A stretch of DNA of 64,000 nt from GCA-2746795 sp963747345 (lineage in GTDB: Bacteria > Chloroflexota > Anaerolineae > Promineifilales > Promineifilaceae): NCBI GenBank assembly GCA_963747345.1, contig CAVVFA010000024.1:1-64000 (forward strand), written 5' to 3'. The translations under genes were made by a program, and so were the position numbers. Positions 35,213 to 45,290 of this stretch are shown here, one piece after another (the first letter of the stretch is position 1; every line of letters begins with the position of its first letter). The notes beneath the pieces are model-generated. The model had not been told where the DNA came from and did no database searches. It saw nothing but the letters and a program-made list of their open reading frames with translations.

Positions 35213-37504
35213 TTAGTCAAGCGGTGGATAGGCGTTCGCCATCAGTTCCTGGAATTGAGCCGAGAACCAGGCACCGGAGATAGGCGCATTGGCCAGGGCA
35301 CCTGTCGAGCTGTTGCCGTTGCGCTCGTTGCCACCATAGGTCGGGTCGCACATTCTGTCAAAACCCTTGCCGTCGTTATTGGGGATTTCCTCGCTGGAAC
35401 CGTCAGATTCACCGGGCGGTTTGATCCAGACGTAGGCATCAATGCCTGGTTCTGGATTGGCTGTAGGACGTTCACCCAGACCGGCACCGGCTTGATTACA
35501 CCAGTTACCAGCGTGGATACGGCGGTCAATGCGGGATTCATCGACAAAGGTGTTCAAATTTGTGGAACTGCTGGGAGCCGTGGGACGCTCTGCGCCACCC
35601 CAACCGTTGCGGGAGGTGTCAATCAACATACCCAGGTTGGACGAGAAGCCGCGTGAAACCAACTCTTGGCGGAAAGCCTGAGCAAAGGACAATTCATCCA
35701 GGTAATAGTTCCAATCTACCCAGTCCGACTGACGGATGAGCTGCCCGTTGACCGTGCCGCTTATCGAGAAGTAGTCTTCAGTTAAGGCTGAGTAGTTGGC
35801 TGTGTTGGTGATGAAGCCGTCTATGCTGTTGTAGCCGTCAAGGGTACCGGCGGCGGTTTCTGCCAGCAAAGCAGCGGTGGGGCCGAAGTTGGTGTCCCAA
35901 CCGAGCCAGCCGTGATGTCCGGCATCCACATAGGTGTATACATTGGGAATGGCGTGCAGTTTGTCCAGGGCATACTGGATACCTTGTACATAAGCTCCGT
36001 TTGCCTTAACCGTGGCACACATGGGCACATTCAGGTTGGTAACCAGGTTGGGCAGCGAGTCGATCTCGATGATGGCCGCAATGCGTACTGAGGCAAACAT
36101 GGGGTCGGCCATAATTTCGGCGATGGGGTCAATGTATTCGCTCTTGTAGCGGGGCAGTTCGTTTGGTCCTAATTCGCCGTTGGAGGCCAGGGCAGAACAG
36201 TCGCGTCCCGGCAGATTGTAGATGACAAACTGCGCAACGATTGGCTGTCCGCCACCTTGAGCTACTGCTGCTTCCAGGTGGTCGCGCAGCCCCATGGGGC
36301 CGTTGGATTGGCTGGCTGCCGTGCCTTCAATGGCGGCGATACGATCCAGCCAGACGCCGGTGGAGATGTTGGAAACGGCCGTTCCTCCCGGTTCTGCGGC
36401 GGCTTTAGCTGACCACTCTGGGTTCACATATTGGATGGCTCCCACATAGGGATTATTCACATGGGTACCAGGAACAACAGTGGGCGCGATGGTGGGGACA
36501 ACGGTTGGACCTACTGTCGGTACAACTGTGGGCTGAACGGTCGGACCCACTGTGGGGACAACGGTGGGAACGGGGGTGGGGTTGGTGCTGCCACCACAAA
36601 CCTTTCCGTTTAAGGTGAAGGTTGTGGGAACGACTACGTTACCGGAGTGGGTTCCTTGGAAGCCAAAGGCAGCCGTGCCGCCGTTGGCAGCAAGTGTGCC
36701 ATTCCAGGCGGATGCCGGATTAGACGCGGTAACGGTTTGGCCTGTGCTACCAAATGTAGCATTCCAGCCACTGCTGAACTGTTCATTGCCAGCAAAGGTC
36801 CAAACGAGGTTCCAGCCCTGAATGGCGCTGCTGCTTTTGTTGGTGATGGTAACATCAGCCTGGAAGCCGGTGCCCCATTGATTGGTGATTTTGTAGGCCA
36901 CGGAACAGGTGTTTGTGCCAGGAGGTACTGTGGGCACGGTTGTCGGCACGGTTGTGGGCATAGTGGTCGGTACGGTTGTCGGGACAGTTGTTGGGACAGT
37001 TGTTGGGACAGTGGTCGGTACGGTTGTCGGGACTGTTGTGGGTGGTGGCGTGACTGCGCCGTCTTGGCAGGGAACGCCATTTACGGAGAAGCTAGTCGGT
37101 ACGGTGGCGGGGCTGCTGGTTGTACCCTGGAAGCCAAAGGAAACTTTGCCGCCGTTGGCACCGATTGTGCCATTCCAATGTCCCGCTGTATTGGAAGCGG
37201 ACATATTTGAGCCGGATGGGGCGAAAGTGGCGTTCCAACCGCTGCTAAAGGCTTGTCCTGGCCCAAATGCCCAGGTGAGATTCCAACCGTTAACGGCCGT
37301 TGCTGTATTATTTGTTACGGTAACATCAACCTGGAAGCCTGTGTTCCACTGGTTAACTATCTTATAATTGACAGAACAGGCTGCCGCTGCTTGAGCGGGT
37401 TGCGGGGCTGCGATAAACATGAAAATGGGGAGTAGGAATACCAGCCCCAATAGCATGATCCGGCTCAGTGAGCCAAAATGCGAACGCAAATTTCTATTAC
37501 TCAT
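35213..37504 (-). CDS. GH6 cellobiohydrolase/endoglucanase with two N-terminal CBM2 modules
   Basis: 763 residues from ATG 37504 (AAAAGGAGAAACAAC just upstream). Signal peptide to PAQAAAA. CBM2 at about 40-140 (CSVNYKIVNQWNTGFQVDVT), linker of TVPT repeats, second CBM2 at about 190-290, Pro/Thr/Val linker, then GH6 from NPYVGAIQYVNPEWSAKAAA. GH6 marks: NLPGRDCSALASNGEL (catalytic Asp region), AAIIEIDSLPNLVTN, YVDAGHHGWLGWDTN and TSRNGWGG then GERPTANPEPGIDAYVWIKP. It resembles Cel6B-type exo-cellulases, which release cellobiose from cellulose chain ends. Secreted. Its own promoter motif and conserved leader lie 100-430 bp upstream. Confidence 0.93.
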   Translation of the reverse strand: MSNRNLRSHFGSLSRIMLLGLVFLLPIFMFIAAPQPAQAAAACSVNYKIVNQWNTGFQVDVTVTNNTATAVNGWNLTWAFGPGQAFSSGWNATFAPSGSNMSASNTAGHWNGTIGANGGKVSFGFQGTTSSPATVPTSFSVNGVPCQDGAVTPPPTTVPTTVPTTVPTTVPTTVPTTVPTTMPTTVPTTVPTVPPGTNTCSVAYKITNQWGTGFQADVTITNKSSSAIQGWNLVWTFAGNEQFSSGWNATFGSTGQTVTASNPASAWNGTLAANGGTAAFGFQGTHSGNVVVPTTFTLNGKVCGGSTNPTPVPTVVPTVGPTVQPTVVPTVGPTVVPTIAPTVVPGTHVNNPYVGAIQYVNPEWSAKAAAEPGGTAVSNISTGVWLDRIAAIEGTAASQSNGPMGLRDHLEAAVAQGGGQPIVAQFVIYNLPGRDCSALASNGELGPNELPRYKSEYIDPIAEIMADPMFASVRIAAIIEIDSLPNLVTNLNVPMCATVKANGAYVQGIQYALDKLHAIPNVYTYVDAGHHGWLGWDTNFGPTAALLAETAAGTLDGYNSIDGFITNTANYSALTEDYFSISGTVNGQLIRQSDWVDWNYYLDELSFAQAFRQELVSRGFSSNLGMLIDTSRNGWGGAERPTAPSSSTNLNTFVDESRIDRRIHAGNWCNQAGAGLGERPTANPEPGIDAYVWIKPPGESDGSSEEIPNNDGKGFDRMCDPTYGGNERNGNSSTGALANAPISGAWFSAQFQELMANAYPPLD
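36930..37045. repeat. Tandem repeats encoding the TVPT linker of GH6
   Basis: About nine steps of a 12-base unit (variants of GGCACGGTTGTC / GGGACAGTTGTT) coding for TVPT in the linker between the two CBM2 modules. Likely to vary in copy number. Confidence 0.75.
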
Positions 37505-37601
37505 GTTGTTTCTCCTTTTCTCGATGAAAACAAGTTGATTAGGGGACACTGCCTAAGACGTAGAGAGGAAAGTATAGACAAACAATACATTGTCTGGCTG
37601 A

Positions 37602-37692
37602 CGACTTATTGGAATAATTCAAGTGGTTTTCGATCAGGATTGGGAGATTTGAATAAGGTGGCAGCCTCGTTCCATTTTCTCCTAAGCCTTTT
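37602..37692 (-). promoter_or_regulatory. Conserved leader element, copy 1 (GH6)
   Basis: About 90 bases nearly the same as 44807-44900, including GTGGTTTTCGATCAG, ATAAGGTGGCAGCCTC and TCTCCT-AGCC-TTTTTT on the plus strand. Possible stem CTTATT (37605-37610) with AATAAG (37652-37657); copy 2 has CTTATC with GATAAG. It lies in the 5' leader, about 100 bases before the GH6 start. Confidence 0.6.
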
Positions 37693-37864
37693 TTCCATTA
37701 CAGTCGTTTTTGGGTTTTGGGTAACCCGTTTTCCTGTTTTTCTTCTGTCCCTTCACGATAAAAATCTCTGAATGAGCATGATCCAGTTATAACAATCACT
37801 GAATTGGTATACGTTGTTGTTTGCCTATCATCACCTCCAGTAGCTATCAATTTTGTCTAATGCT

Positions 37865-37937
37865 TATACAGTAGCCTTGCCTTCCGCTAAAAATACAAAT
37901 TGCCTAAAAATGTGACTGTTTTTATGGGGCAAATTGT
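37865..37937 (-). promoter_or_regulatory. Promoter-like motif, copy 1 (upstream of GH6)
   Basis: Minus strand: CAATTTGTATTT (37902-37891), 18 bases, ACTGTATA (37872-37865). A further ACAATTTGCC 20-odd bases upstream forms an inverted arrangement. Copies at 45070-45140 and 51259-51295. Confidence 0.6.
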
Positions 37938-38035
37938 ATGGTGAAAGGGAAACGGCCGTTTCCCCATCATCATGCCAAACGACGTAAAGACAAAAGAGCG
38001 ACCTATACAGGCCGCCCTTTTTCGATTTCAGGGTG

Positions 38036-39553
38036 CTAGTTACATGTACTGCCGTTCACTTTGAATACGATGGGTGTGGTATTGCTGCCGCTATAAGAGG
38101 CTTGGAAGCCAAAGTTGGCGGAGCCGTTCGGGGCAAGTGTGCCGTTCCAGCCAGCGTCTTTGGCCGTGATGTTCTTGCCGGACTGGGTGACGGTGGCATT
38201 CCAGGCATTGGTGATGGTTTGGTTGCCAGGGAAGGCGTAGGTCACTGTCCAGCCATTGAGGGTTGAACTGCCGGTATTGGTGATCTTCACATCGGCGGTG
38301 AAGCCGCTGCCCCAATCATTGCTGATGACATACTTGACAGAACAAGTGGCCCCTGGTTGGCTGGTGGCGGTGGGTGGCACGGAGGTGACTGTTGGCGGTA
38401 CTGATGTAGTCGTTGGGGGTACGGAGGTGGCTGTGGGGGGAACGGCCGTTGGTGAGATGCCAGTATTACCAAAGCCGATGACACCGTTGCAATGCATGGT
38501 TTCGGAGTATGACCCACCGCCACATTGGCTATTGCCATAGGTGGCCGTGTTGTACTCCATGTTTTCAGCCTGACGCGTGTTGCCATTTACGACGATATAG
38601 TCAAGAATGACATCACGACCAGAAGCATCATTATCGAACTGAACCTGAATATCGCCTGATGCATTTCCGTTGTAGGTGTAATTCTGGTTACTGGTAGTCA
38701 ACGTCCAGTTGGCTACAACGCTGCCGCCAACGCGGAGGTTAATATGCTCTCCACCGGCTGTGCCACGAGCGCGTACAACAATATTACCACCACCGGGTGT
38801 GCTAGTGGGATTACTGATAGGCGTGCTGGTAGGTTGAGGTACAGTTCCTTCGCTCACTGTGATGTCAGAGCTGCCACTGCTCTGATACCCCTCAGTTGCG
38901 AGAACCATGTAGTCATGGCTGCCTAAATTCAACCCCTTACTTGCCCAATAGTTAAAGTGGTTGGCAACGGTAATGGTGCCACTAACGTTACCAAAACCTT
39001 TCTTAGGCGTTCTTACACTAAAGTATTGATAAAAGGTTTGAGTCCCATCAATGGAGGGCTGCTGGACTCGCTGGCAGCGGCGAACATTATAAGTCGCGCC
39101 GTCGCTCTGAAAACTACCATAATCCGTGCCGCCGCTACAACTGGCCGGATTATAAGAGCCATAGCTTTCGACGACGTAATATTCTATGAGTGGATTTCTT
39201 GTCCAGCCATAGAGCGCCAGATAGGAATTTTGCGAGTTGTCAACGTTGTAGCTACCTGAGTAATTCACAACTTTAGGGCCGCCAGGATTCCAGCCTTTGC
39301 CACCAACCCAGTTGTTGGTACTGTTAGTCCATTGAGATTTGTAACGGCCGCCTTCTAACAAGTCGAAAGATGCATCCCCACTATCTTTCCAGAATGAGTA
39401 GTAGTAGCCGTTATGGGTGCCAGTTGAATTTGAAGTTAAGGCACTGACCACTGATACGCCCAGGACAGCGATACAGATGAGTGCTATAACGACGGTATAG
39501 TTGAGGCGTCTACCTCGTAAATTGGTTAATTTTATTATTCTTCCTACGTTCAT
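38036..39553 (-). CDS. GH11 xylanase with CBM60 and C-terminal CBM2
   Basis: 505 residues. N-terminal export signal (RLNYTVVIALICIAVLGVSV). GH11 jelly roll at about 45-245: HNGYYYSFWKDSGDASFDLL, GGKGWNPGGPKVVNYSGSY, NPLIEYYVVESYG (nucleophile Glu in IEYYVVESYG) and VLATEGYQSSGSSDITV (acid/base Glu in ATEGYQSSG). Then a xylan-binding CBM60/CBM36-like module (GTAGGEHINLRVGGSVVANW, DNDASGRDVILDYIVVNG, calcium-site Asp residues), a PPT linker and a CBM2 (CSVKYVISNDWGSGFTADVK). Cleaves beta-1,4-xylan outside the cell. 165 bp after the GH8 gene on the same strand. PTAVPP in the linker comes from an AACGGCCGTT copy. Confidence 0.93.
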   Translation of the reverse strand: MNVGRIIKLTNLRGRRLNYTVVIALICIAVLGVSVVSALTSNSTGTHNGYYYSFWKDSGDASFDLLEGGRYKSQWTNSTNNWVGGKGWNPGGPKVVNYSGSYNVDNSQNSYLALYGWTRNPLIEYYVVESYGSYNPASCSGGTDYGSFQSDGATYNVRRCQRVQQPSIDGTQTFYQYFSVRTPKKGFGNVSGTITVANHFNYWASKGLNLGSHDYMVLATEGYQSSGSSDITVSEGTVPQPTSTPISNPTSTPGGGNIVVRARGTAGGEHINLRVGGSVVANWTLTTSNQNYTYNGNASGDIQVQFDNDASGRDVILDYIVVNGNTRQAENMEYNTATYGNSQCGGGSYSETMHCNGVIGFGNTGISPTAVPPTATSVPPTTTSVPPTVTSVPPTATSQPGATCSVKYVISNDWGSGFTADVKITNTGSSTLNGWTVTYAFPGNQTITNAWNATVTQSGKNITAKDAGWNGTLAPNGSANFGFQASYSGSNTTPIVFKVNGSTCN

Positions 39554-39718
39554 TTTTCCTATTTCTCCTTTCTAGAGTGACAGTCGCTATGCTTCCCCAA
39601 GGCAGCTATCATTTCACACAATAAAGTTGCCGATTACTTTTATCTATCCCATATCGCAAATCCTCCTCAAGGATTTATACATAAACAGTCCCAACGATTG
39701 AACCGATCTACTATGAAC

Positions 39719-41960
39719 TCAATTACATAGTTTGCCGTTTAAGGTAAAGTTGGATGGGACGTTATTGTTACCGCTGTAAGTGGCCTGGAATCCAAAACTG
39801 GCATTACCATTGGCTCCGATGTTACCGTTCCAGCTTTCGTTATTGACGGTGACAGATTTGCCTGATTGGCTGTATGCGCCACCCCACAAATTGGTGATGG
39901 TTTGATTATCCGGGAAGTTAAATTTAAGTGTCCAGCCAGACACGGCCGTTTCCACCCCAATCCTCACATTTGTGGTAAATCCACTACCCCAATCATTGCC
40001 CACCACATAGCTTACCGAACAACCAGTCCCTGTGCTGGGAGTGGCTGTCGGCGGAACGGCCGTTGCCGTTGGCGGGGCAGATGTGGCTGTTGGGGACACT
40101 CTCGTGGCGGTGGGGGGAACGGCCGTTGCCGTGGGGGGTACAATGACCGTTGCCGTGGGTGGCACAGATGTAGCTGTCGGCGGAACCGAGGTTACCGTTG
40201 GCGGCACACTGGTCGGCGTGACCCCACTGACACCATTGCAAGCTGTGCCATTCAGCACAAAATCTGTAGGCACAACTGCCTTGTTGGTCAGCGTTCCCTG
40301 GAAACCAAAGGACGCTGTGCCGCCATTGGCGTTAATCTTGCCCATCCAGGAGCCAGCCGGGTTGGTGGCTGTCACTTTATTGCCCGCCTGCGAAAGTGTG
40401 ACATTCCAGCCGCTGGTGACAACTTGCCCCGGAGCATGAGTCCAGGTGAGCGTATAGCCATCAATGGCGCTGGTCTTGTTGTTGGTGATCATGACATTGG
40501 CCTGGAAGCCGCTGCCCCACTCATTGGCGATCACATAGTTCACCTTGCAGGCTCCCGTGCCAGAGGGAACGGTTGCTGTGGGTGGTACGGAAGTGGTTGT
40601 AGGCGGCACAGGTGTGTTGGTGGCTGAACCAGGCGTATTTGTGGGGACAGGCGTCACATTCCCATCAGCCATTTCATAGAAGTTGGGGAAGTTGCCCGTC
40701 ATCAGCAGCATGGAGAACAGTCGCCACGCATTGCCATAGTAACTGTTGGGATTGTCCTTCGTCGTCAGCACGCGGTTGTAGGCAGATTGAGGTGATTCTT
40801 GCAGAGAACCTGTGCCGGTACCGCAATTGGTGGCGACAGGATTGGGCGCAGCCCACACAGCCGAGGCGGCGTTGGCGACAAAGAAGGGCCATGGGCCACT
40901 GCCCTGTCTTAGTACCGTTCATGCTGTGTTCACCGATGTTGTTGAAGCCGGTACTGCTGAAGAAACCACCGATTTCGTTCATGGTTTCGGTTGCTTCTGG
41001 GCGACCGTACCACGCTTGGTCAACGGCAATACGCCAGGCAAAACGAGCCGCATCATAGCTCCACCAACTGTAATTGTTGGTTTGCCAGGATACGAGTTGG
41101 GCATCGCCGTTGTATTTGTTCCAGTTGGGAACGAGGCCAGAGCAGTTGTCGGCTTTGGCTTGCACCAGGTCGGTTACTGCGTAGTTGCGGTCGATGACGG
41201 CGTTCCAGGCAGCTTCGTTTTGGGTGAATTTGCCAAAGACTGTGAAGTAGCCAGGGGGGAAGTAGGAGAGGTTGATGATGCCTTGTGGATAAAGTTCGCT
41301 GATGTTCCAGGTATCACCGGGCAGGAGTTCGTTGCCTTGATTATTGGGCAATCCGCCAGGGGGTGTGCTGCCCGGATGGTCTACTTCATACGTGTAGATG
41401 GCGTTGATCAGGTTGGTGGCTTCCACACAGTAATCGACACCGGCTGAACTGGCGGGCCAGGCATTTTTCTGCACCTTAACGCAGGCATTGACAAGCCCCA
41501 GGGCCATATCGACTTCAGCGTCAGTGGCGCCACCGCTGCCGATGCGTACACCTGGATTCCCAATGTGCCAATCCATGACGCCTTGCTCGTTGTAATGGTC
41601 TTTGGCGAAGAGGAAGAGACCATCGAACAGCGTTTGTTCATCAAAAATGGAGGTGTAGAGGATGCCGTAGGCTTGACCTTCTGAGACGGTACTCCCGCCA
41701 TCGACACCACCCATGACCCGATAACGGCCGTTACCCCCCGCATTAGTCGAGGTAATCTGAGCATCACGCCAGGCTGTCCACGCCTGATACACATCCGCTT
41801 GATTAAAGCTAATATTCGTGGGTTGGTTATAAGGCCAGCGATATGGATTGGCTGCGCTGGCCGATGTTTTAGGTGTGGCGCTCATAATAATAATCACCAG
41901 CAAAATCAATGAAACACCCAAAAATAACCCTTTTTTGATAAATCCTTCTCTTGTTTTCAT
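39719..41960 (-). CDS. GH8 glycosidase with two C-terminal CBM2 modules, frameshifted
   Basis: ATG 41960 begins MKTREGFIKKGLFLGVSLIL, a signal peptide. The GH8 barrel follows: YRVMGGVDGGSTVSEGQAYG contains the acid Glu (T-V-S-E-G-Q-A-Y-G, a GH8 hallmark), FLFAKDHYNEQGVMDWHIGN and SGGATDAEVDMALGLVNACV hold the second acidic residue. The frame breaks at 40902-40904: removing one base from a GGG run joins it to GPWPFFVANAASAVWAAPNP and two CBM2 modules with PPTA-type linkers. About 746 residues in all. GH8 acts on beta-1,4-glucan or related chains; two AACGGCCGTT copies lie in the linker. Part of the cellulase operon. Confidence 0.88.
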
Positions 41961-42073
41961 AATTTCTCTCTTGCATAGCGTCGGGATGACGCTTTGAGGT
42001 AAGGGCGACACAGCGCGGTATGGTCTCAATTGCTCGCGCTGTATCGCCCTACCAAGGCTTGTTAAGGGTTAGA

Positions 42074-44484
42074 TTAGTTGGCTTGCACGCCCCAGAGTTG
42101 GAACAATAAATTGGTTTTTCTCTGGTCAAAGGCGAGCCATTCACCCCAGCCTGACGTATTGGAAATGGGATCATAAGCGTGACCATACCAACCGCCAGTA
42201 TCGCCAGATTCTGGGTTGATCGACCAGTAGCAGCCTTCAATACCTTTATCAACCATGTAATCGACAAAGGCATCTTGCCACACTTGGTCAATGCCGGGTG
42301 TGATGTGGCTCCAACGAGCCTGATCGCGCAGGCTGGCTGCGCCACGCGGCCAATCCAGATTACCGCCGAACTCGCCCACGACGACTGGCGTACCCTTGAT
42401 CCTTGAGGTAGCCAAAGTGTTCTTCCCATCCAGAGCGGAGCTGTGGCACATTGATCACGATATTGCAATCGGCGTCGCCAGCCGCATCACCTTCCAGTCC
42501 GGCACACTGTGGCTGGGCTGGGTCCATGAACCCTTTCTGCACGAAAACGGACGGGCCATAAGTGTGTGGGGAATACACCAACTGGTCTTTCGGAATGTTC
42601 GGTATGTTTGTGCCTGCTTCAAACAGGTTCTCGCCCCAGTTGGGATTGGTTGCTGGATCACCATGCGGTACTTGGGTGATGGTTTGTGGCGAGCCATCCT
42701 GGTTATTGGCCGTAGCCGATATACCTTGGACGAAGACCAGCGTATTCGGGTTCACTTCGTTGATCGCCTCGTAGGCATGTTCGGAAAGGGTTTTCCACTC
42801 TTGCCAGGTGTAGTCCCACGGCTCGTTGAAGATGTCGATACCGATGATATTGTCTACGCCAAGCTCTGCACCGAGGCCAGCCAATGTGCGCAGATCGTTG
42901 AGCCACTTGGTCTCATTGTACGCCTGGATTCTGGTGACGCCGGCTGGATTGTTTGTGGCGGAACAAGAAGAATCTTCCCGATAATAATCGTATTGATCCC
43001 GGTCCCAATCAGCATAAGGGGGACGGGCATCCAAACGGCCGGCACGCCAGCCAACATAGTTGGAGCAGGAGTGCATGTCGAGCATGACTTCAATGTTGTT
43101 CTGATCGGCAAGTACGATGAATTCTTCCAATGCTTGCCGTGCGGTTGGCACGCGGACGGATGAGTGGTTTTTCAAGTTGGGAGCCATACCCTGCGGGTCG
43201 GTCGGATCGAGGGTTTGGGGAGAAATAGGCATTCTTACCACATTAATGCCCATTGCGGTGATTTCAGTCATGGTTTGCTGGATGGTGCGTCCGCCGCCAT
43301 TGCCCCAGCTTGTATTGCCGACATAGAGTTCCATGGCGGCGCCACTGGGGTTAATCGGATCGCTGGATGGCTCATGCCGTCCTTCGAGTCCAAACCAGGA
43401 GCCACATTGCACTGGCAAGACTTCGCCGTCTTTGGTAATTCTACCTTCCGTATTGACACGGAATAGGGCGGCGGGTGCTGGTGTGGGGGAAGGGCCAGGT
43501 GTTGACGTTGGGCCAACAGTTGGTACAGGGGTCGGTTCTGGGCCGCCGCCACACGCTTTGCCATTCAAAGCAAAGTTTGTTGGAATGGGGTTGCTGCCGT
43601 TGTGTGTTCCCTGGAAACCAAAGCTAACCGTGCCATTGGGATTGATTGTTCCATTCCAATGGCTGGCAACGTTCGCAGGCGGAAACGGCCGTTCCGCTTT
43701 GCGAGAAGGTTGCGTTCCAGCCGCTTTGTAACTGCTGCCCTGCCGAATAGTTCCAGGTGAGGGTGTAGCCATTAACGGCCGTTGTGGCATGATTCTTAAT
43801 CGTTACATTAGCTTGAAAACCAGTTCCCCATTGGTTGACAATCACGTAATCCACTGAACATGATCCGCTTGGCGGCTGTGTTGTCGGAACTACTACTGTA
43901 GCGGTGGGCGGTACAGTGGTGGCTGTTGGAACCACGTTGGTAGCTGTTGGCGGGATGTTCGTGGCTGTCGGTGGTACGACGTTGGTAGCTGTCGGGGGCA
44001 CATTCGTGGCCGTTGGCGGCACAACTGTTGGCGGCACATCGTCAGAACAGAGGACACCATTCACAGCAAAATTGGTGGGTACGGTCGCTGAGCTGCTGCC
44101 TTTTATGCCTTGAAAACCAAAGGCGACAGTGCCGCCATTGGCGCCAATTTTGCCATTCCAATGGCTGGCTACGTTTGAGGCAGACACGGATGAGCCAGAT
44201 GGTGCAAAGGTAGCATTCCAACCACTGCCAAACTGTTGGCCAGCGCCCAATGTCCAGGTGAGGTTCCAGCCATTGATGGCGGTGCTGGTATTGTTGGTAA
44301 TGGTGATATTAGCTTGGAAGCCACTATTCCATTGATTGACAATATTATAATCAACTGTACAGCTTCCCTGTGCAGCCACGGGCATGGTTGCCGCCGGGCC
44401 AAACGAGAAAAGCGCGACCATCAGCACAAAGGCCATGGCAAGTGATACAACGGGTATACTTAAACTTTTAGTACGCTGTTTCAA
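42074..44484 (-). CDS. GH5 cellulase with two N-terminal CBM2 modules, two frameshifts
   Basis: TTG start at 44484 with GGAGGA seven bases upstream; signal peptide MKQRTKSLSIPVVSLAMAFV, cleavage near VAAQG. CBM2 (CTVDYNIVNQWNSGFQANIT), a PPTATNV linker, second CBM2 broken near 43675-43690, then GH5 from about 43480: VLPVQCGSWFGLEGRHEPSS, GINVVRMPISPQTLDP, GIDIFNEPWDYTWQEW (acid/base Glu in NEP) and, after a second break at 42393-42395, TPVVVGEFGGNLDWPRG (nucleophile Glu in GEFGG). Each break is cured by deleting one base (a GGG run in the second case). About 800 residues; an endo-beta-1,4-glucanase of the cellulase operon. Confidence 0.88.
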
Positions 44485-44569
44485 AATATTCCTCCAGAAA
44501 TGTTTTGATTTGCTAAACAAACGCCGATAAAAATTCATTCTGAACTGATATGGCTTGTTCAAAATGAGG

Positions 44570-44740
44570 TTACGAAACAAACGATAAAGGCCAATTGTAG
44601 GTGCTGGTGGCTGCCGATGGTTTGGCTGCATCAGCAGCGGCTGATGCAGTCGCTGCTGCGGCGAACAAAACGGGGATGATGGCGAGAACAAGCAACAGGG
44701 TAACAACACGCCCAAAAGGCGTTTCTTTAATCTTTTTCAT
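44570..44740 (-). CDS. Small secreted peptide at the head of the cellulase operon
   Basis: 56 residues, ATG 44740 with GGAGGA eight bases upstream, TAA at 44570. MKKIKETPFGRVVTLLLVLA then IIPVLFAAAATASAAADAAK is a clear signal peptide; the mature part KPSAATSTYNWPLSFVS is only about 17-20 residues. First gene after the conserved leader and 85 bp before GH5. Could be a signal peptide, a leader that tunes translation, or the remnant of a larger gene. Not recognised. Confidence 0.6.
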   Translation of the reverse strand: MKKIKETPFGRVVTLLLVLAIIPVLFAAAATASAAADAAKPSAATSTYNWPLSFVS

Positions 44741-44806
44741 TGGATTTATCCTCCGGTTGTTTTGGGGACGGGAGAAGGAAAGGCAAAGGGAATTTTGCCT
44801 TTTTTT

Positions 44807-44900
44807 CGACTTATCGGGATAATGAGGGTGGTTTTCGATCAGGGATTGGGAGCTTTGGATAAGGTGGCAGCCTCATTCCATTGTCTCCTGAGCCCTTTTT
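44807..44900 (-). promoter_or_regulatory. Conserved leader element, copy 2 (cellulase operon)
   Basis: Nearly the same as 37602-37692. Possible stem CTTATC (44810-44815) with GATAAG (44858-44863), a compensated change from copy 1. About 67 bases before the start of the small secreted peptide gene. Confidence 0.6.
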
Positions 44901-44977
44901 TTATCCGTGTTTGCCGGGGTTCGTGAACCCAAGTTCCTCTTCTTTTTTGTCCCACTACGTGTTGAAAATACATTTTC

Positions 44978-44989
44978 GAGAGCGCTCTC
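44978..44989. promoter_or_regulatory. CelR/LacI-type operator candidate
   Basis: GAGAGCGCTCTC, a perfect 12-bp palindrome. Actinobacterial cellulase operators of CelR/CebR are centred on GGGAGCGCTCCC, so this matches at 10 of 12 positions. It lies about 80 bases downstream of the promoter-like motif, a blocking position. No LacI-family gene is in the window. Confidence 0.45.
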
Positions 44990-45069
44990 ATTCCGGGTAA
45001 AAAAATATTTAAAGATCGTCTCATTGATGTTGTTAATGCATAAAACCTCCTCTTTTTTCTCTTCTTGTC

Positions 45070-45140
45070 TATACAGTGGGGCTTGTGTTTGAATAAATAC
45101 AAATTGCCTGAATTTGGTTGCTGTTTATGGGATAAATTGT
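45070..45140 (-). promoter_or_regulatory. Promoter-like motif, copy 2 (cellulase operon)
   Basis: Minus strand: CAATTTGTATTT (45106-45095), 17 bases, ACTGTATA (45077-45070), with an ACAATTTAT arm upstream as in copy 1. Confidence 0.6.
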
Positions 45141-45290
45141 CTAGGTAAACCACAAAAAGTTCTTAAAATTACCAACACGCAAAATTGTGGTTTCCTTCAA
45201 GGAAAAGCGGGTTTTGCACAATTTTATTTCCAAAAACCTTCCCGCTTTTACCTAAGTGTGGGGGCGAGGGTTGAAAAGAGAGGGATTGAA

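Larger units (their letters stand above)
37550..38035. other. Regulatory gap upstream of GH6
   Basis: 486 bases with no gene. Holds the conserved leader element (37602-37692), the promoter-like motif (37865-37937) and one 18-bp perfect palindrome GGGAAACGGCCGTTTCCC at 37947-37964, an extended form of the iterated palindrome. A short TAGGTC-type hairpin (GGCGGCCT / AGGCCGCC-like) near 38005-38020 probably ends the GH11 transcript. Confidence 0.6.

Noticed and set aside
35102..36821. Open frames antisense to or out of frame with the GH6 gene
   Set aside because: They are shadows of a GC-rich, repeat-rich gene; the GH6 frame has clear domain motifs.
36930..37045. Possible CRISPR array because of regular short repeats
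   Set aside because: The 12-base periodicity codes for a protein linker and has no spacers.
36909..37367. Plus-strand frame rich in VVGTVVGT
   Set aside because: It is the reverse reading of the TVPT linker repeats, with no start signal or family.
40030..40240. Possible CRISPR array or regulatory repeats
   Set aside because: These are PPTA/VPPTAT linker codons of the GH8-CBM2 protein.
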